NCBI GenBank assembly: GCA_028752905.1
Contig: JAQNBH010000007.1
Span: 20,823,646-20,887,645 of the forward strand
Length of the DNA: 64,000 bases
Source of the DNA: Cladorhizidae sp. MBARI D1340-BT2
Taxonomy: Eukaryota; Porifera; Demospongiae; Poecilosclerida; Cladorhizidae
Direction: 5' to 3'
Under the pieces are notes generated by a model. That model did no database searches, was not told the DNA's origin, and was given only the letters and a program-made list of their open reading frames with translations. How positions within the stretch are numbered: position 1 is the stretch's first letter; the number at the start of each line of letters is the position of its first letter. The position numbers were made by a program, and so were the translations under genes. Shown here one piece after another: positions 33,342 through 44,652 of the stretch.

Positions 33342-33870
33342 TTAAAAAATAGAAATAAGAGTGTGGCTATATTTTGCTTATCTATATAATGTCCTTCATT
33401 CAACTGCTTAAAAATTGCACTTTGTCTGTGTACCAAGCTCATTAGACTCCTCTTCCATAATTATGCACATGTACAGGAATCTGTTGTAAACTATATAGTA
33501 ATATACTAGTTTTAAAGCTATGCACATCAGTAATACATCGAGTATATATGATGGCGATGCTGATTAGGATCTCAGTATATGAGGTCTTACAATCTGAATC
33601 ATGGAAGACAGACAAACTTATTTTTCAGCTAGTGAACATGTGAACAGTAAAAAAAGTCAGTCGGGTCTATATAGCTTTGGGGACAAATCAGTACTCCTTT
33701 GGGGACTGAGTTGTCTTTTGGGGGACTGTTGCCAGGTGTTGGGGACCATTGACACCTATGTTGTTGGACATAATCTTACAGGTGCTAGATCTGCAAGACA
33801 GGGAAAAAAGGATGTCAATGATTTTTTTTGCAAATGTAATATATCAATGAATTCAAAGTAAGTAAAAATC

Positions 33871-34432
33871 TTAAAGATCAGTCCACAATTTGTGTTCTTT
33901 CATCAGCCCGATAAAGATCTTCTCCAGCGACGTAGCGCAGCGAACATAGTCTGTATTCTTCTCATTGTAGAGCTTACAATTGTTGAAGATTCTATTCATG
34001 TCCGCAATAAATAAACGAATGCAGTTATAGTATCCTTCTGCCAGTCTGGACGTCATTGTTTCAAAATCTACATAAGAGTCACATGTGTTATGGTTAAACC
34101 AAACTGCAAAAATAAAACAGTAAGGTTTCATACACATATGCTATACATGTATTATACAACTATAACAGAGTTTCAGGATGTGATGGGACTTTGAGCACAA
34201 CCTGCCATATTAAAAAATATCACCAAAGCTTCCCTATATTGACATTCCTCAATGTGTACGTACGTACCTTCAAGAAAGCCAAACTGCACACACATTCCTG
34301 AAGATACACAATAAAGGCATACAGAGTGAATCTAGATCTGTACTTACCCATGGGGTATTTGATGATCTGATAATACTCTGGGGCTAGATTTTCATCCACT
34401 GGCTCCAGAAACGGCCATGAATTCTGGTGCTC
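33871..34432 (-). CDS. Bromodomain gene, last two exons (GCN5/PCAF-like, KAT2 type)
   Basis: Two reverse-strand exons, 34432-34348 and 34067-33871, encode the body of a bromodomain. The first has [17 protein letters not shown], with the WPF shelf and ZA loop, and ends KYPM. The donor after it (ATGG|GTAAGT) and the acceptor (TTATGTAG|AT) rebuild a GAT codon, giving PMDFETM, the family's 'PMDLKTM'. The second exon has [10 protein letters not shown] and [15 protein letters not shown], including the acetyl-lysine-binding Asn of 'YN', and ends [13 protein letters not shown]. The C-terminal position, the Cys pattern and the ending resemble GCN5/PCAF, where this domain binds acetylated histone tails. 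BPTF is the other candidate (WPFLEPVD). The preceding exon is at 44287-44365. No acetyltransferase exon was recognised in the window. Confidence 0.75.
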
Positions 34433-34877
34433 CTAGTAATAAAATACCATACATCAGACTATCCCTACAGTTGTAACAGCCCCTCTAATTGTAACCAGTT
34501 AAACAAGCACCCATTTAATAGCAGCTACCTCTCCAGATGTACACATCATTATAAATACACAGTCGTTTTTTGTTTTGTCTTTATTACCAATATATACTAC
34601 ACTCTAGTTTGGTAGAATTGGCTCCAGTATAGAAAAGCTAATCGGCAAAACTTGACAGCATTTTTAAGTTTTACCTATCATAATTATTATATCCCCTCAA
34701 CCAAAACTGACATCTGTTCCTTCCAGCACATTCTCATGGAGATAACACTGAAAATGTACTTGCAAGTGCAGTATGACAGATACATAGTAATTGAGTTTCT
34801 TCGGTCACTCCTCCTAAGGAGGGGTCTCAATATCAAACTTACATTAGAAGAATGCCCTTGCTTGAAAGCTCCACAAC

Positions 34878-34985
34878 TGTGGTATTCTAATGTTCCTATT
34901 ATGATTAGTTGTGGTTTAGTTGTCTGGTGATGTCATAGTCACTTCCTGTTTTTGTTGTCATTGCATGTGCAAATAAAATAGTCTC
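34878..34985 (+). repeat. 5' LTR remnant of the 35-39.7 kb Ty3/gypsy element
   Basis: The block GTATTCTAATG...TTTAGTTGTCTGGTGATGTCATAGTCA...CATTGCATGTGCAAA (to about 34975) is repeated, with changes, at the right end of the element (39607-39695). The LTR is followed at 34991 by TGGCAACAAGGATGGGA. Sequences of this type are typical just after the left LTR of many Ty3/gypsy elements, where the primer-binding site lies. Confidence 0.5.
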
Positions 34986-36342
34986 CTTAGTGGCAACAAG
35001 GATGGGATCATGGCTCGAGTAGGGCTGTGTGGAAGAAGGGAAAGTTAAGCCAGTTGCTACTTAAAAGAAAGAATTAAGCTCTACCTGGAGGCAAACCACA
35101 GGGCATGACAAAAGGTTGCTGTGTTGCTAACAATGATCAGGCCCACTGCACCTTACTGCAAGGTTTTCTGGCCCCAGCTGATCCTTTACAAACCGTTAGG
35201 AGAACTGATGGCTTCCTTAAACCTTAAACCATTATTTGTTTGGGAGCAATATCATTTCTATCTTGCATTAAGTCTAATATGCCAGTTGCCTAGAGAATCA
35301 ATATATGATTTTATAGCAGATAGAAAGCTAGCGATCAACTGCAAGCTCAAAGCATTCTTTGAAGAAGCAGTGAGAGACAGGCTTGTCTACGGAATGGGAA
35401 CGGGCAGATGCAGGAGTAAGTATTGCCAGGGGAAGGACTGATGTGTGTTAAAGCCTTCTCACTTCCCAAGGAACTGAGTAGCTAGCTGATCATCGCGTCA
35501 GTGATAAACTGTGTAACCGGCATGGGAAGCCTCATGGTAGCATGCTGTGCATATTCAAGATGCCAAGTGTTTCAACTGCAGAAAGATAGGATATCATACA
35601 GCATGCAGGTCCATGAAGCAGTTTCAAGGATCAAGGAAGCTATCACAGAATGAGACCAAGTCTAAGCAGGAGGAATCTAACACTTGGATTGAATCAACTA
35701 AGATTTGTTGTTGACCATAGGAAGAGGACTTACAAGGAACATACTATCCGATAGAGATGCAGGTGAACCACAAACTACTCTTGATGGAAGTAGACATTGA
35801 GGCAGCTGTCCATGGTCTAAAAGAAGCGACAAAGTCAAAGCTTCCCAAAGCAAAGTTGCAACCATCATCTCTAGAGTGTGGGAAGCAAGGCCAAAGCAGT
35901 TATACACATGAGTCAGTATAGTTCAAGTCTTATTGAATAGGGCATTGAGCAGTTGATCACGGTTTGGTCTGTCTTTTGCCATCTGATCTTACTCACCACA
36001 CACAAAGACTATTCTTTAATCGTTTATTAGCTGACTTAGTAAATGCACATACTAATGAGCTGGAAGCCGATACTAGCTTAAGTTAGATTTTCGTCCCTAA
36101 AGACTTGGTCATTGTGTTACGGAGACTTAAGCAGTCTAGTTTGAGACTCAGAAGGATAAGTGCACGTTATGTAGTATAGACTACTTGGGTCATGGAATTG
36201 ATGTGAAAGGTCGTCATCCCATGGAGTGCGAGCTCCAAGCCATCAAGCAAATCCAGCTCTGGGCCAGACGGGTTGCAGGAGTAGAGCTCACTAACTGATA
36301 CTGGAGAATATCAATTCTAAAGGACATGTTGATCATCTAATA

Positions 36343-38576
36343 TATACAACAGTTCCCAACCTTTTTGGAACCATTACCCAAATCGCCCTATCCTCCATGT
36401 TCCATTACCCATACCTACGTAATAAAAAATAAAACCAGTTTTATTTTATGAATTTCTATTTATATAAGTGTGTTGGTAGTTAGTTAGAAGTTAGTTGGTC
36501 ATTGCAAAACAAATGAGATGATTGTGCTTGCATTTTGTTAGGCAAGTATTCAATGCGTAGTTTTGTAGAACTGAGAGCAATTCTTGCATCATTAGACACC
36601 TCCAACTGGTTCCTTTTCTTGGTTTTCATTCCCATGCTGATGGGAATGCCTTGCTCACATCGGGAAGTGGTCGAAAAGGAAGTCGGGATCTTCAGAGCCC
36701 GTCTTGCTAAGGTTGTTGTCATTTAGCCAGGCTATCCAGACGGTTTCCAGGTCCTTGTTCTGGAATTCCAGCCGCCAAGCCTCCTTCACTACCAGAGTTA
36801 TCCATTGCTCCTTTGCTGGAAAGCCATCTTCATCAACCTGATCCTCATCGGCCACAAAAGGCTACTGGCCACTGAAGGCAAGAGATGTCCAGGTCAGGGA
36901 AGTATTCCTCCATCTTTCTGACCAATTCACCCAAGTGGGCCTGGATGTCTGCTTTCAAAATTTCTAGGAATCTTGACCACCCTTGCTTTCATCAACAAAT
37001 CTGTCAAGTGTGGGAAACTGTGCCACTATGTTCTTTTGTAACTCTCTTGCTCCACAACTTTAGGTTTCCGATAAATGCAGAAATGGCTTGTTTTGCGTCG
37101 ATGATTGTCACGTTCCTTCCTTGAAGTGCAAAGTTTCCTCTGCTGATCATAGAAGATGTCGCCCAAATAGCACCGACGGAAAAGCCATTCATGGTCGTTT
37201 GTCAAGTTTGATCCTTTTTGCTGCAAAAATAGTTGCACTGCCTCCCGAAGCTCAATCACGTGATTCACAACCTTGATGAGACAGCCACCTTACTTCGGTG
37301 TGGTAGAGTAGCACTTCATACTTCTCGCCCATCTCTTTGCACAATTCTTTAAACTTTAAACACACGGCTGTTGAAGTGTTTGGCGTTAACAACATTAGCA
37401 TTTTGGCCAAATATGCTTTCAAGGCATTTGGGAGCATCTTGGACACAAGTGCATATCGGTGAATGCTACAATGGTCAACAGTGATATCTGCATTTTCCCT
37501 TTGAACAAAGCCTCTGAACCCATGATATAACGAATAAAGCCCAGTAAAATAGTGCAGCTGCTGACATCCGTGGACTCATCAAATTGCAGAAAAAATTCAT
37601 ATGGACTGTTCTTGACTTCTTCCACTACTGGTGCCAGTATATCCACAGCTCGATCCTACATTGAATTGTGCTGTTTGAAACTGATATAGAACTAAGCTTC
37701 TTAGCCTGCTCTTCACCACATGCTTTGGCAACCATCACTTGTGCACAAGGCATGATCAGATTTTCAGCAATCATATGCCCCTTCTGCTGCTGTGCAACTC
37801 TGTAGATCATCTCATAGGAAGCTTCAAGAGCGGCAAGAAGATTTTTTGCTGCAATACCAGTGTTTCCAACAACTGCTTCGCCCTGTGTTCGAAGTAGGCT
37901 AGGTCTTTGTTATGGAGGTCAGGATGACATTTCAGTAGATGGTTTGCAAGTTTTGATGGCTTCAGGCTTTCATCGATCAGAACCTTGCTGCAGATAACAC
38001 ACTGTAGTCAGTCTTTGAGGGCAAATTGACAAATCCATGAGCAAGAAAAGCATCTGAGTAAGTTCGCTTCTTACTAGCATAACAACTTTTGTATCTGTGG
38101 AAAAAATAATAAATCCTTTGAGAAGCTTGCTCTCACAATCACAGTCTGCTATCGACGTAGAACACACTCAACCAATATAATTTGTTTAAATTTTAAACCA
38201 GAATAACTGACTATGATAACTGGAAGTGTAGAAGAGTTCTTGTCTGAATTCAGTTGCAGATCACATTATTTATACACAAAAACTCATTGATATAATAAAG
38301 CTAAATAATTCCTAAGGTAAAGATAAGTAAATATACCTACCTAGCCTATACATAGAGAATGACATCACCTACTCATCTATCACAGTAAAGGTTAAGCAGT
38401 TATCTTAAACCCGATCTAGAAAGTTCTACTTGCTAAATAATATCATTGCAGTGGTCATTACACTGAAACATTTTTTAAGTCAGGTACAAAACAGAAATAT
38501 TAGCAACCAAAAAAATCCGTCAGTCAGCACTGCTACATTACCCGTGGGTAATTTACCCCCAGGTTGGGAACCAATG
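36343..38576 (-). mobile_element. hAT transposon (ZBED5/FAM200-like) with 8-bp target duplication
   Basis: The element is flanked by the exact 8-mer ATCTAATA at 36335-36342 and 38577-38584. The right end, read inwards, is CATTGGTTCCCAACC. The left end carries ACAGTTCCCAACC. These are close to the CAGTGGTTCCCAACC termini known for Charlie-type hATs. Both termini and the target duplication fit hAT transposition, and they place its insertion after that of the gypsy element it splits. Confidence 0.85.
36655..38167 (-). pseudogene. hAT transposase, ZBED5/FAM200-like, frameshifted
   Basis: Reverse-strand pieces follow the order of the ZBED5/FAM200/SCAND3 group: KGHMIAENLIMPCAQVMV and EEQAKKLSSISVSNSTI (37680-37790), EEVKNSPYEFFLQFDESTDV (37560-37620, with the first acidic catalytic residue in DESTD), FIRYIMGSEALFKGK, MLPNALKAYLAKMLMLL, FKELCKEMGEKYEVLLYHTE and VRWLSHQG (37270-37360), and HVIELREAVQLFLQQKGSN with WLFRRCYLGDIF (37160-37260). 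Stops and frame changes separate almost every block. The C-terminal dimerisation block is not recognisable. Confidence 0.7.
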
Positions 38577-38854
38577 ATCTAATAGAATGGCTAAATAAAT
38601 CAGGATGGAGGGAACTGCTACCCTCTATATATATACTGAGTTTTATTTCCTGATTGGGAGTAACCTACTCCAATGGAGTCAGGATCATTTATTTTAAACC
38701 AAAAAGGAGACTCAATCATCACAAGTTGCTCTAGATGAACTGGAGTGTGTTACTATGGACACTATGCCAAATGTATCTGCTCCATCGTATTTAATTATCA
38801 TTCCTTCACGGAAGTATCCTGCTCAAGATCAACATCCTCCTGATTGGTATTCTT

Positions 38855-39710
38855 GAACAAAGTATTGCTTGTTGTGTCTTGCTATCAATGAAGATGAGTG
38901 TAGTATTCTATCAATGAAGACGAGCGTAGTATTCTATTGTATTTAGTTGTGTCTTGCTATCAATGAAGACGAGTGTAGTATTCTATAGTATTTAGTTGTG
39001 TCTTGCTATCAATGAAGACGAGTGTAGTATTCTATCAATGAGGACGAGTGTAGTATTCTATCAATGAGGACGAGTGTAGTATTCTATCAGTGAGGACGAG
39101 TGTAGTATTCTATAGTATTTAGTTGTGTCTTGCTATCAATGAAGACGAGTGTAGTATTCTATCAATGAGGACGAGTGTAGTATTCTATCAATGAGGACGA
39201 GTGTAGTATTCTATCAGTGAGGACGAGTGTAGTATTCTATAGTATTTAGTTGTGTCTTGCTATCAATGAAGACGAGTGTAGTATTCTATCAATGAGGACG
39301 AGTGTAGTATTCTATCAATGAGGACGAGTGTAGTATTCTATCAATGAGGACGAGTGTAGTATTCTATCAGTGAGGACGAGTGTAGTATTCTATAGTATTT
39401 AGTTGTGTCTTGCTATCAATGAAGACGAGTGTAGTATTCTATCAGTGAGGATGAGTGTAGCATTCTATCAATGAGGACGAGTGTAGTATTCTATCAGTGA
39501 GGACGAGTGTAGTATTCTATAGTATTTAGTTGTGTCTTGCTATCAATGAAGACGAGTGTAGTATTCTATCAGTGAGGATGAGTGTAGCATTCTATCAATG
39601 ACTGTAGTGTTCTATAGTATTTAGTTGTGTCTTGTGCTGTCATAGTCATTTCCCATTCTTGTGCGTATATTGGTCATTGCATGTGCAAACAAAACCTATC
39701 TGTTTTATAC
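38855..39710. repeat. 3' LTR expanded into a 26-bp tandem array
   Basis: Many copies of AGTATTCTATCAATGAGGAC followed by GAGTGT (26 bp) alternate with a longer unit containing TATAGTATTTAGTTGTGTCT. The latter recurs about every 110-180 bp as a higher-order pattern. Past 39607 the sequence matches the left LTR of the gypsy element (GTCATAGTCA ... CATTGCATGTGCAAA). The left LTR contains only one diverged counterpart, so the expansion happened inside the right LTR after integration. Confidence 0.75.
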
Positions 39711-39954
39711 TCAATTTTATTTGCTATTGAACTGTAACACACTAATGAGATGTCACAATAACTTCCACACGGTTCATAAGTAAAAGGAAAAAAGTTAAAA
39801 TCCTTCCGCCACCCACACCTCAGAGACTGTGCATCTATAGTGTGGCACAGAGCAATGAACACTGGTACAATGTTATGGAATGCCTTTTCTGACTGCAACT
39901 GCACACCCTGTTCTAAATATCTTCATGCTTTGTGCAGGAGTGTGTATATATATA

Positions 39955-40150
39955 TATAATATATATATATATATTTAATCAGGTTTTCATTTAGTGAAGG
40001 GGGGTAGGGGCAACACCCTACATTGGTGTGTGCTTGCATACTAACAAGCTAGGGGGATCTGGGGGCATGCCCCCCCACAGAATTTTTTTCCTTTCTTAGA
40101 CCCTCTGTGAGTGCATTTACTTGTGCTGAATTAACACCCACTTAATAGTA
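39955..40150. repeat. G/C-tract repeat related to the 60.9-kb MITE
   Basis: After a (TA)n stretch comes GGTTTTCATTTAGTGAAGGG with long G runs, then GGGGGCATGCCCCCCC. This resembles the MITE at 60892-61044, which starts CAGGGTTTCATTTA and has the same G-rich and C-rich interior. Only the left side is recognisable here. Confidence 0.45.
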
Positions 40151-40463
40151 CACTGGGATGCACATTTTTCTGCATTGTTAGCTAATTAGAGTTACAATTT
40201 AGTCTTAACAATAGTGATGACCGAGTTCTTAAGTAGTAACTCAGATAATTACATCACACTTACACTGGCTGACTATATAAAGAGCTCACAAGTTTAGTTC
40301 TAGTGATTGCTCTCTAAGATGAATGCTCGTCGTTCTTATTTCAGTACCAGTAGTACATTATCTGCAGCCACATCAGCGCATAGTAACTAGTAGTAGTAGT
40401 GGAGATGAGTTGGAGGTTGCCAGTCAACCCAAGAACAATGCACCAGTGAAGTTAAATCTGCAA

Positions 40464-42137
40464 AGTGAGTCTCTCCTGTGTTGAAGTGAGTCTCTTCTGT
40501 ATTGAAGTGGGTCTCTCCTGTATTGAAGTGATGAGTCTCTCCAGTATAGAAGTGAGTCTCTCCTGTGTATTGAAGTGAGTCTATGTTGAAGTGAGTCTCT
40601 CCTGAATTGAAGTGAGTCTCTCCTATATTGAAGAGTCTCTTCAGTATTGAAGTGAGTCTCTCCTGTGTTGAAGTGAGTCTCTCCTGTATTGAAGTGGATC
40701 TCTTCTGTGTTGAAGTGAGTCTCTCCAGTATAGAAGTGAGTCTCTCCTGTGTATTGAAGTGAGTCTATGTTGAAGTGAGTCTCTCCTGAATTGAAGAGCC
40801 TCTCTCCTATATTGAAGAGCCTCTCCTGTATTGAAGTGAGTCTCTCTTGTGTCTCTCCTGTATTGAAGTGAGTCTCTCCTGTATTGAAGTGAGTCTCTCC
40901 TGTTTGAAGTGAGTCTCTCCTGTATTGAAGAGCCTCTCCTGTATTGAAGTGAGTCTCTCTTGTATTGAAGTGTGTCTCTCCTGTATCGAAGTGAGTCTCT
41001 CCTGTATTGAAGTGAGTCTCTTCTGTATTGAAGTGGGTCTCTTCTGTGTTGAAGTGAGTCTCTCCTGTATCGAAGTGAGTCTCTCCTGTATTGAAGTGAG
41101 CCTCTCCTGTATTGAAGTTAGTCTCTCCTGTGTTGAAGTGAGTCTCTCCTGTATTGAAGTGAGTCTCTCCTGTATCGAAGTGAGTCTCTCCTGTATTGAA
41201 GTGAGTCTCTCCTGTATTGAAGTGGGTCTCTTCTGTGTTGAAGTGAGTCTCTCCTGTATTGAAGTGAGTCTCTCTTGTATTGAAGAGCCTCTCCCGTTGA
41301 AGAGAGTCTCTCCTGTATTGAAGTGAGTCTCTCTTGTATTGAAGTGTGTCTCTCCTGTATCGAAGTGAGTCTCTCCTGTATTGAAGTGAGTCTCTTCTGT
41401 ATTGAAGTGGGTCTCTTCTGTGTTGAAGTGAGTCTCTCCTGTATCGAAGTGAGTCTCTCCTGTATTGAAGTGAGCCTCTCCTGTATTGAAGTTAGTCTCT
41501 CCTGTGTTGAAGTGAGTCTCTCCTGTATTGAAGTGAGTCTCTCCTGTATTGAAGTGTGTCTCTCCTGTATCGAAGTGAGTCTCTCCTGTATTGAAGTGAG
41601 TCTCTCCTGTATTGAAGTGGGTCTCTTCTGTGTTGAAGTGAGTCTCTCCTGTATTGAAGTGAGTCTCTCTTGTATTGAAGAGCCTCTCCCGTTGAAGAGA
41701 GTCTCTCCTGTATTGAAGTGAGTCTCTCCTGTATTGAAGAGAGTCTCTCCTGTATTGAAGTGAGTCTCTCCTATATTGAAGAGCCTCTCCTGTATTGAAG
41801 TGAGTCTCTCTTGTATTGAAGTGTGTCTCTCCTGTATTGAAGTGAGTCTCTCCTGTTTGAAGTGAGTCTCTCCTGTATTGAAGAGTCTCTCCTGTATTGA
41901 AGTGAGTCTCTCTTGTATTGAAGAGCCTCTCCCGTATTGAAGAGAGTCTCTCCTGTATTGAAGTGAGTCTCTCCTGTATTGAAGAGAGTCTCTCCTGTAT
42001 TGAAGTGAGTCTCTCCTGTATTGAAGTGAGTCTCTCCTGTATTGAAGTGAGTCTCTCCTGTATTGAAGTGAGTCTCTCCTGTATTGAAGTGAGTCTCTCT
42101 TGTATTGAAGAGCCTCTCCTGTGTTGAATTGATGTGA
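40464..42137. repeat. 21-bp satellite array, about 80 copies
   Basis: The unit contains GAAGTGAGTCTCTCCTGTAT plus one T. Variants include truncated units (about 9 bp missing: GAAGAGCCTCTCC), CGAAG for TGAAG, and single-base changes. The part 40924-41318 is repeated nearly unchanged at 41300-41720, showing a large higher-order duplication of about 400 bp. Because 21 is a multiple of 3, both strands have long open frames (IEVSLSC-type on plus), but these have no gene features. The array lies inside the bromodomain gene's long intron. Confidence 0.95.
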
Positions 42138-42139
42138 GC

Positions 42140-43990
42140 CACCCAAGCTGCAGGAAATACTCGAAAAATACTTTAATTGGCTGGAATATGATGAGGATTG
42201 TGAGAATGCATTTTGGAAGGTCTGCAGAAAATCAAGGAAGTCACTTCAGCAAACAGGAGGCATGTGAATTACCACCAATTGGAAGAAAGCTGTTGAGAAA
42301 ATGAAAGCCCATAAAAAAAAAGATACCCCTACCAGGGGTACTCAGCAGCTTTGGCAGCAGAGGGCTGAGAGAGGGATCAATATTCAACAGCTCCAAAAAC
42401 TAGAAAGGCAAGAGATAGAGCAGCTATAAAGTCATTGCACACACTTTCTTACATAGCACAATACATGTACTACCAAGTTGTGGAATCTCAAGTACTTCAT
42501 ACTGTAGCTGTAGTCGAGTTTGTTGAGGTTCTAGGCATGTTGAGGAGTCCATGCTGAAGCATCTTTATAAAGCATCCCAATACACTATCATGGTAGAGGA
42601 GTACAGATATTTCAAGTGTGGCAGAACTGTCCCATTACTGCTTCTGGGAGGAAGGTGGCATTCCAGAGGAGCATTTCCTGGAGATCATCCACTTGCAGAA
42701 AGCTGATGCACAGAGTACCTACTCAGCTCTAATTGACTGTTTGAAACATAAAAATCTTCAAGAGAGCAGAATTGTGAGGATGGGATTTGACGGAGTAAGT
42801 AAGTTTTCTAAGATAACTATAGTTCGCATCAAGATGCTCGTACCTCATGCATGCCTTGCCACTGCCACTTGTTACAGTTGGCTTGCATTCAGCTACTAAT
42901 TCATCTCAAAGAATAAAGCATGTTTATACAACACTCATGGCTCTGTGGAAATTTTCCCCATTACTCCCCAGAGAACAGAATCCCTTAAAGAGTCCCAGCG
43001 TGTACTTGATATGCCAGAATTGAAGATTGTCAAGCCTTCTGATACTCGCTGGTTGGTACATGAGAAGTGTGCCAAGAAGGCTATTCTGCGATCGTTACTG
43101 CTCTAGATAACATTCATGATAGTACACATGAGCCAGAAGCATTGGGACTTATACTATCAGTAAGCAGATAGCAATTGAGGCAATCTTCTTGCGTGACTGC
43201 ACACTTCCACACGTAGCCAAACTCAGTAAAACACTCCAGACAGAACATTTGGACTTGTCCATCATATCCAGTCTTGTCGATGCACCCTTCACATGTTGGA
43301 TGGTGAGTTGCACTAGCAACAAATTGGGTACTAGAGCTTTTGGATGTATGAGAGCCTGGAAGGAGCGACTGGTACTCGGGCAGACATCAAGCCGTTCCAG
43401 GAAAAAGTAGCAAAAGCATTCATCAGTCCACTGAAAGATAACATTTCGAGCTGTTTTGCTTCTTATGAAGATGTTTTGTCAGTATACTGAGCAGATCCAA
43501 GGAAGGTGCCAAGTGTGGACTCCAACGATCTCTCCTCCTAAGGAGAAAAGTCTCTTAGCACATTCCTTGCACATTATGGCGCAGAGAGATCTGCGGAGCA
43601 TTACAGGGCGAAGAAACAGTAAAAGAAGTAATGATATCCCCTGACATAGTACAGAATGGAGAACCTTTCATCAGTTCATAGCTAAGCAACCAAAGACAAC
43701 ATGAGGTGTCAGTTGAAAGAGCTTGTTTCAAATGAAATGTTGAAAATTATGCTCCCAAACTTGAACACACTTGCCACCATCAGTCTCTCCATACCTGTTG
43801 CCTCCATAGAGAGGAGCTTCTCTCAGATGAAATTAATAAAAAAACTTATCTATGAAGCAGCTTAAGTGACTCCAGTCTTTCACACCTCATGGAAATAGCC
43901 ATCAGGAATCCAGAAACAGTGACAGACAAAGATCTCGAAACAATGGCAGATATATCGAACAGAAAGGGAAGAAGAGTAGCTGTTTAAGCC
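42140..43990 (+). pseudogene. hAT transposase, ZNF862-like, nearly complete but broken
   Basis: Forward-strand blocks in family order: FNWLEYDEDCENAFWKVCRK (about 42173-42235), a linker rich in Lys (NWKKAVEKMKAHKK), TDISSVAELSHYCFWEEGG (42605-42660), HLQKADAQSTYSAL and ESRIVRMGFDGVSKFS (42690-42810), MPELKIVKPSDTRWLVHEKC (about 43012-43070), LPHVAKLSKTLQTEHLDL (43200-43260). Near the end are hAT dimerisation residues in one frame (LPNLNTLATISLSIPVASIE then RSFSQMK, 43750-43830) and, after a shift, SLSHLMEIAIRNPETVTDKD with NRKGRRVAV-stop (43885-43987). At least six stops or frame changes are present. I found no clean termini because the 21-bp array abuts the left side. Confidence 0.65.
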
Positions 43991-44286
43991 GACCATGACG
44001 AGGGTTGTTTTATTAATATGTACGTATTCATTGTCATTAAATTTGGCTACCTTAACTAAGTTCCAAGAGGAGCGGAGCGAGATTATAGCAGCGGGGAAAC
44101 TCTCTCCCTCCCTAAATGAAGCCCAGTATATATATAGAAAAGTACTGGGATGGCTAGTCCTACTATAGTTTCATGCGAATGCAATCATCATATATATATG
44201 CCATACATCCAGTTACTTCCCATGATTTTATTACGGTCAATTCAGCTTTGCTTAATTCTTTTTTTAAATATGTAAGAGACTCTTAC

Positions 44287-44365
44287 CTTCACTGAGGTAA
44301 GGACATGCTCTAACACAATGGTCAGTTTGCTCAGATCAGATTCAAGTTCCACTATATATGGTGTC
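44287..44365 (-). CDS. Upstream exon of the bromodomain gene
   Basis: A 79-nt reverse-strand exon sits between an excellent acceptor (CCCTTCTTTGTAG|G) and donor (GAAG|GTAAGA). In its open phase it reads TPYIVELESDLSKLTIVLEH and VLTSVK, and ends on a codon boundary. The next exon (34432) starts on a codon boundary with EHQNSWPF. In KAT2 proteins the equivalent is 'L...L..LL..IK.H..AWPF', so helix Z of the bromodomain fits exactly. The intron between them would be 9,854 bp. Further 5' exons must lie beyond 44365 and were not identified. Confidence 0.65.
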
Positions 44366-44652
44366 CTACAAAGAAGGGCACACACAATTTCCATTGGTAA
44401 AGAGATCGTCAACATATTGTAAAATGAATATACACACCTACTTTATTTAATGTGAAGCTTTCTTTCATCTGTGCACCCATTCTCATTCCCAATGAAACTG
44501 GCCAGCCATAACAACAAATATAATGGGTCACCCACAAAACTGACGCCATAGAGCTGGCCTAGTTGTAAAGTGCTTTGATCAACCAACCTCAGTCACAAGT
44601 CAGGTAACTTCCATCTGCTGAAATAGAACATTACCACAAAAGTTTTGTTTAA

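Larger units (their letters stand above)
35000..38850 (+). mobile_element. Ty3/gypsy retrotransposon remnant, split by a hAT
   Basis: Forward-strand pieces: gag (PRESIYDFIADRKLA, EEAVRDRLVYG, 35270-35400), a zinc knuckle after a frame change (AKCFNCRKIGYHTACR, about 35562-35610), a degraded protease (KLLLMEVDIEAAVHG, about 35770-35815, where 'DTGA' is lost), and reverse transcriptase thumb remnants (LGHGIDVKGRHPMECELQAI, about 36190-36245). The hAT at 36343-38576 then interrupts. Beyond it, 38690-38848 reads like the basic, Pro-rich end of a gypsy polyprotein (IIIPSRKYPAQDQHPPDWYS-stop). Most of pol, including the integrase, is missing. Confidence 0.6.

Noticed and set aside
33601..33861. 86-codon forward frame downstream of the bromodomain stop
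   Set aside because: It is antisense to the likely 3' untranslated region of the KAT2-like gene and has no domain.
41118..42146. 342-codon reverse-strand open frame and matching forward frames in the 21-bp array
   Set aside because: The unit is a multiple of three with no stop codon in several frames, so long frames on both strands are automatic. There is no start context, splicing or unique sequence.
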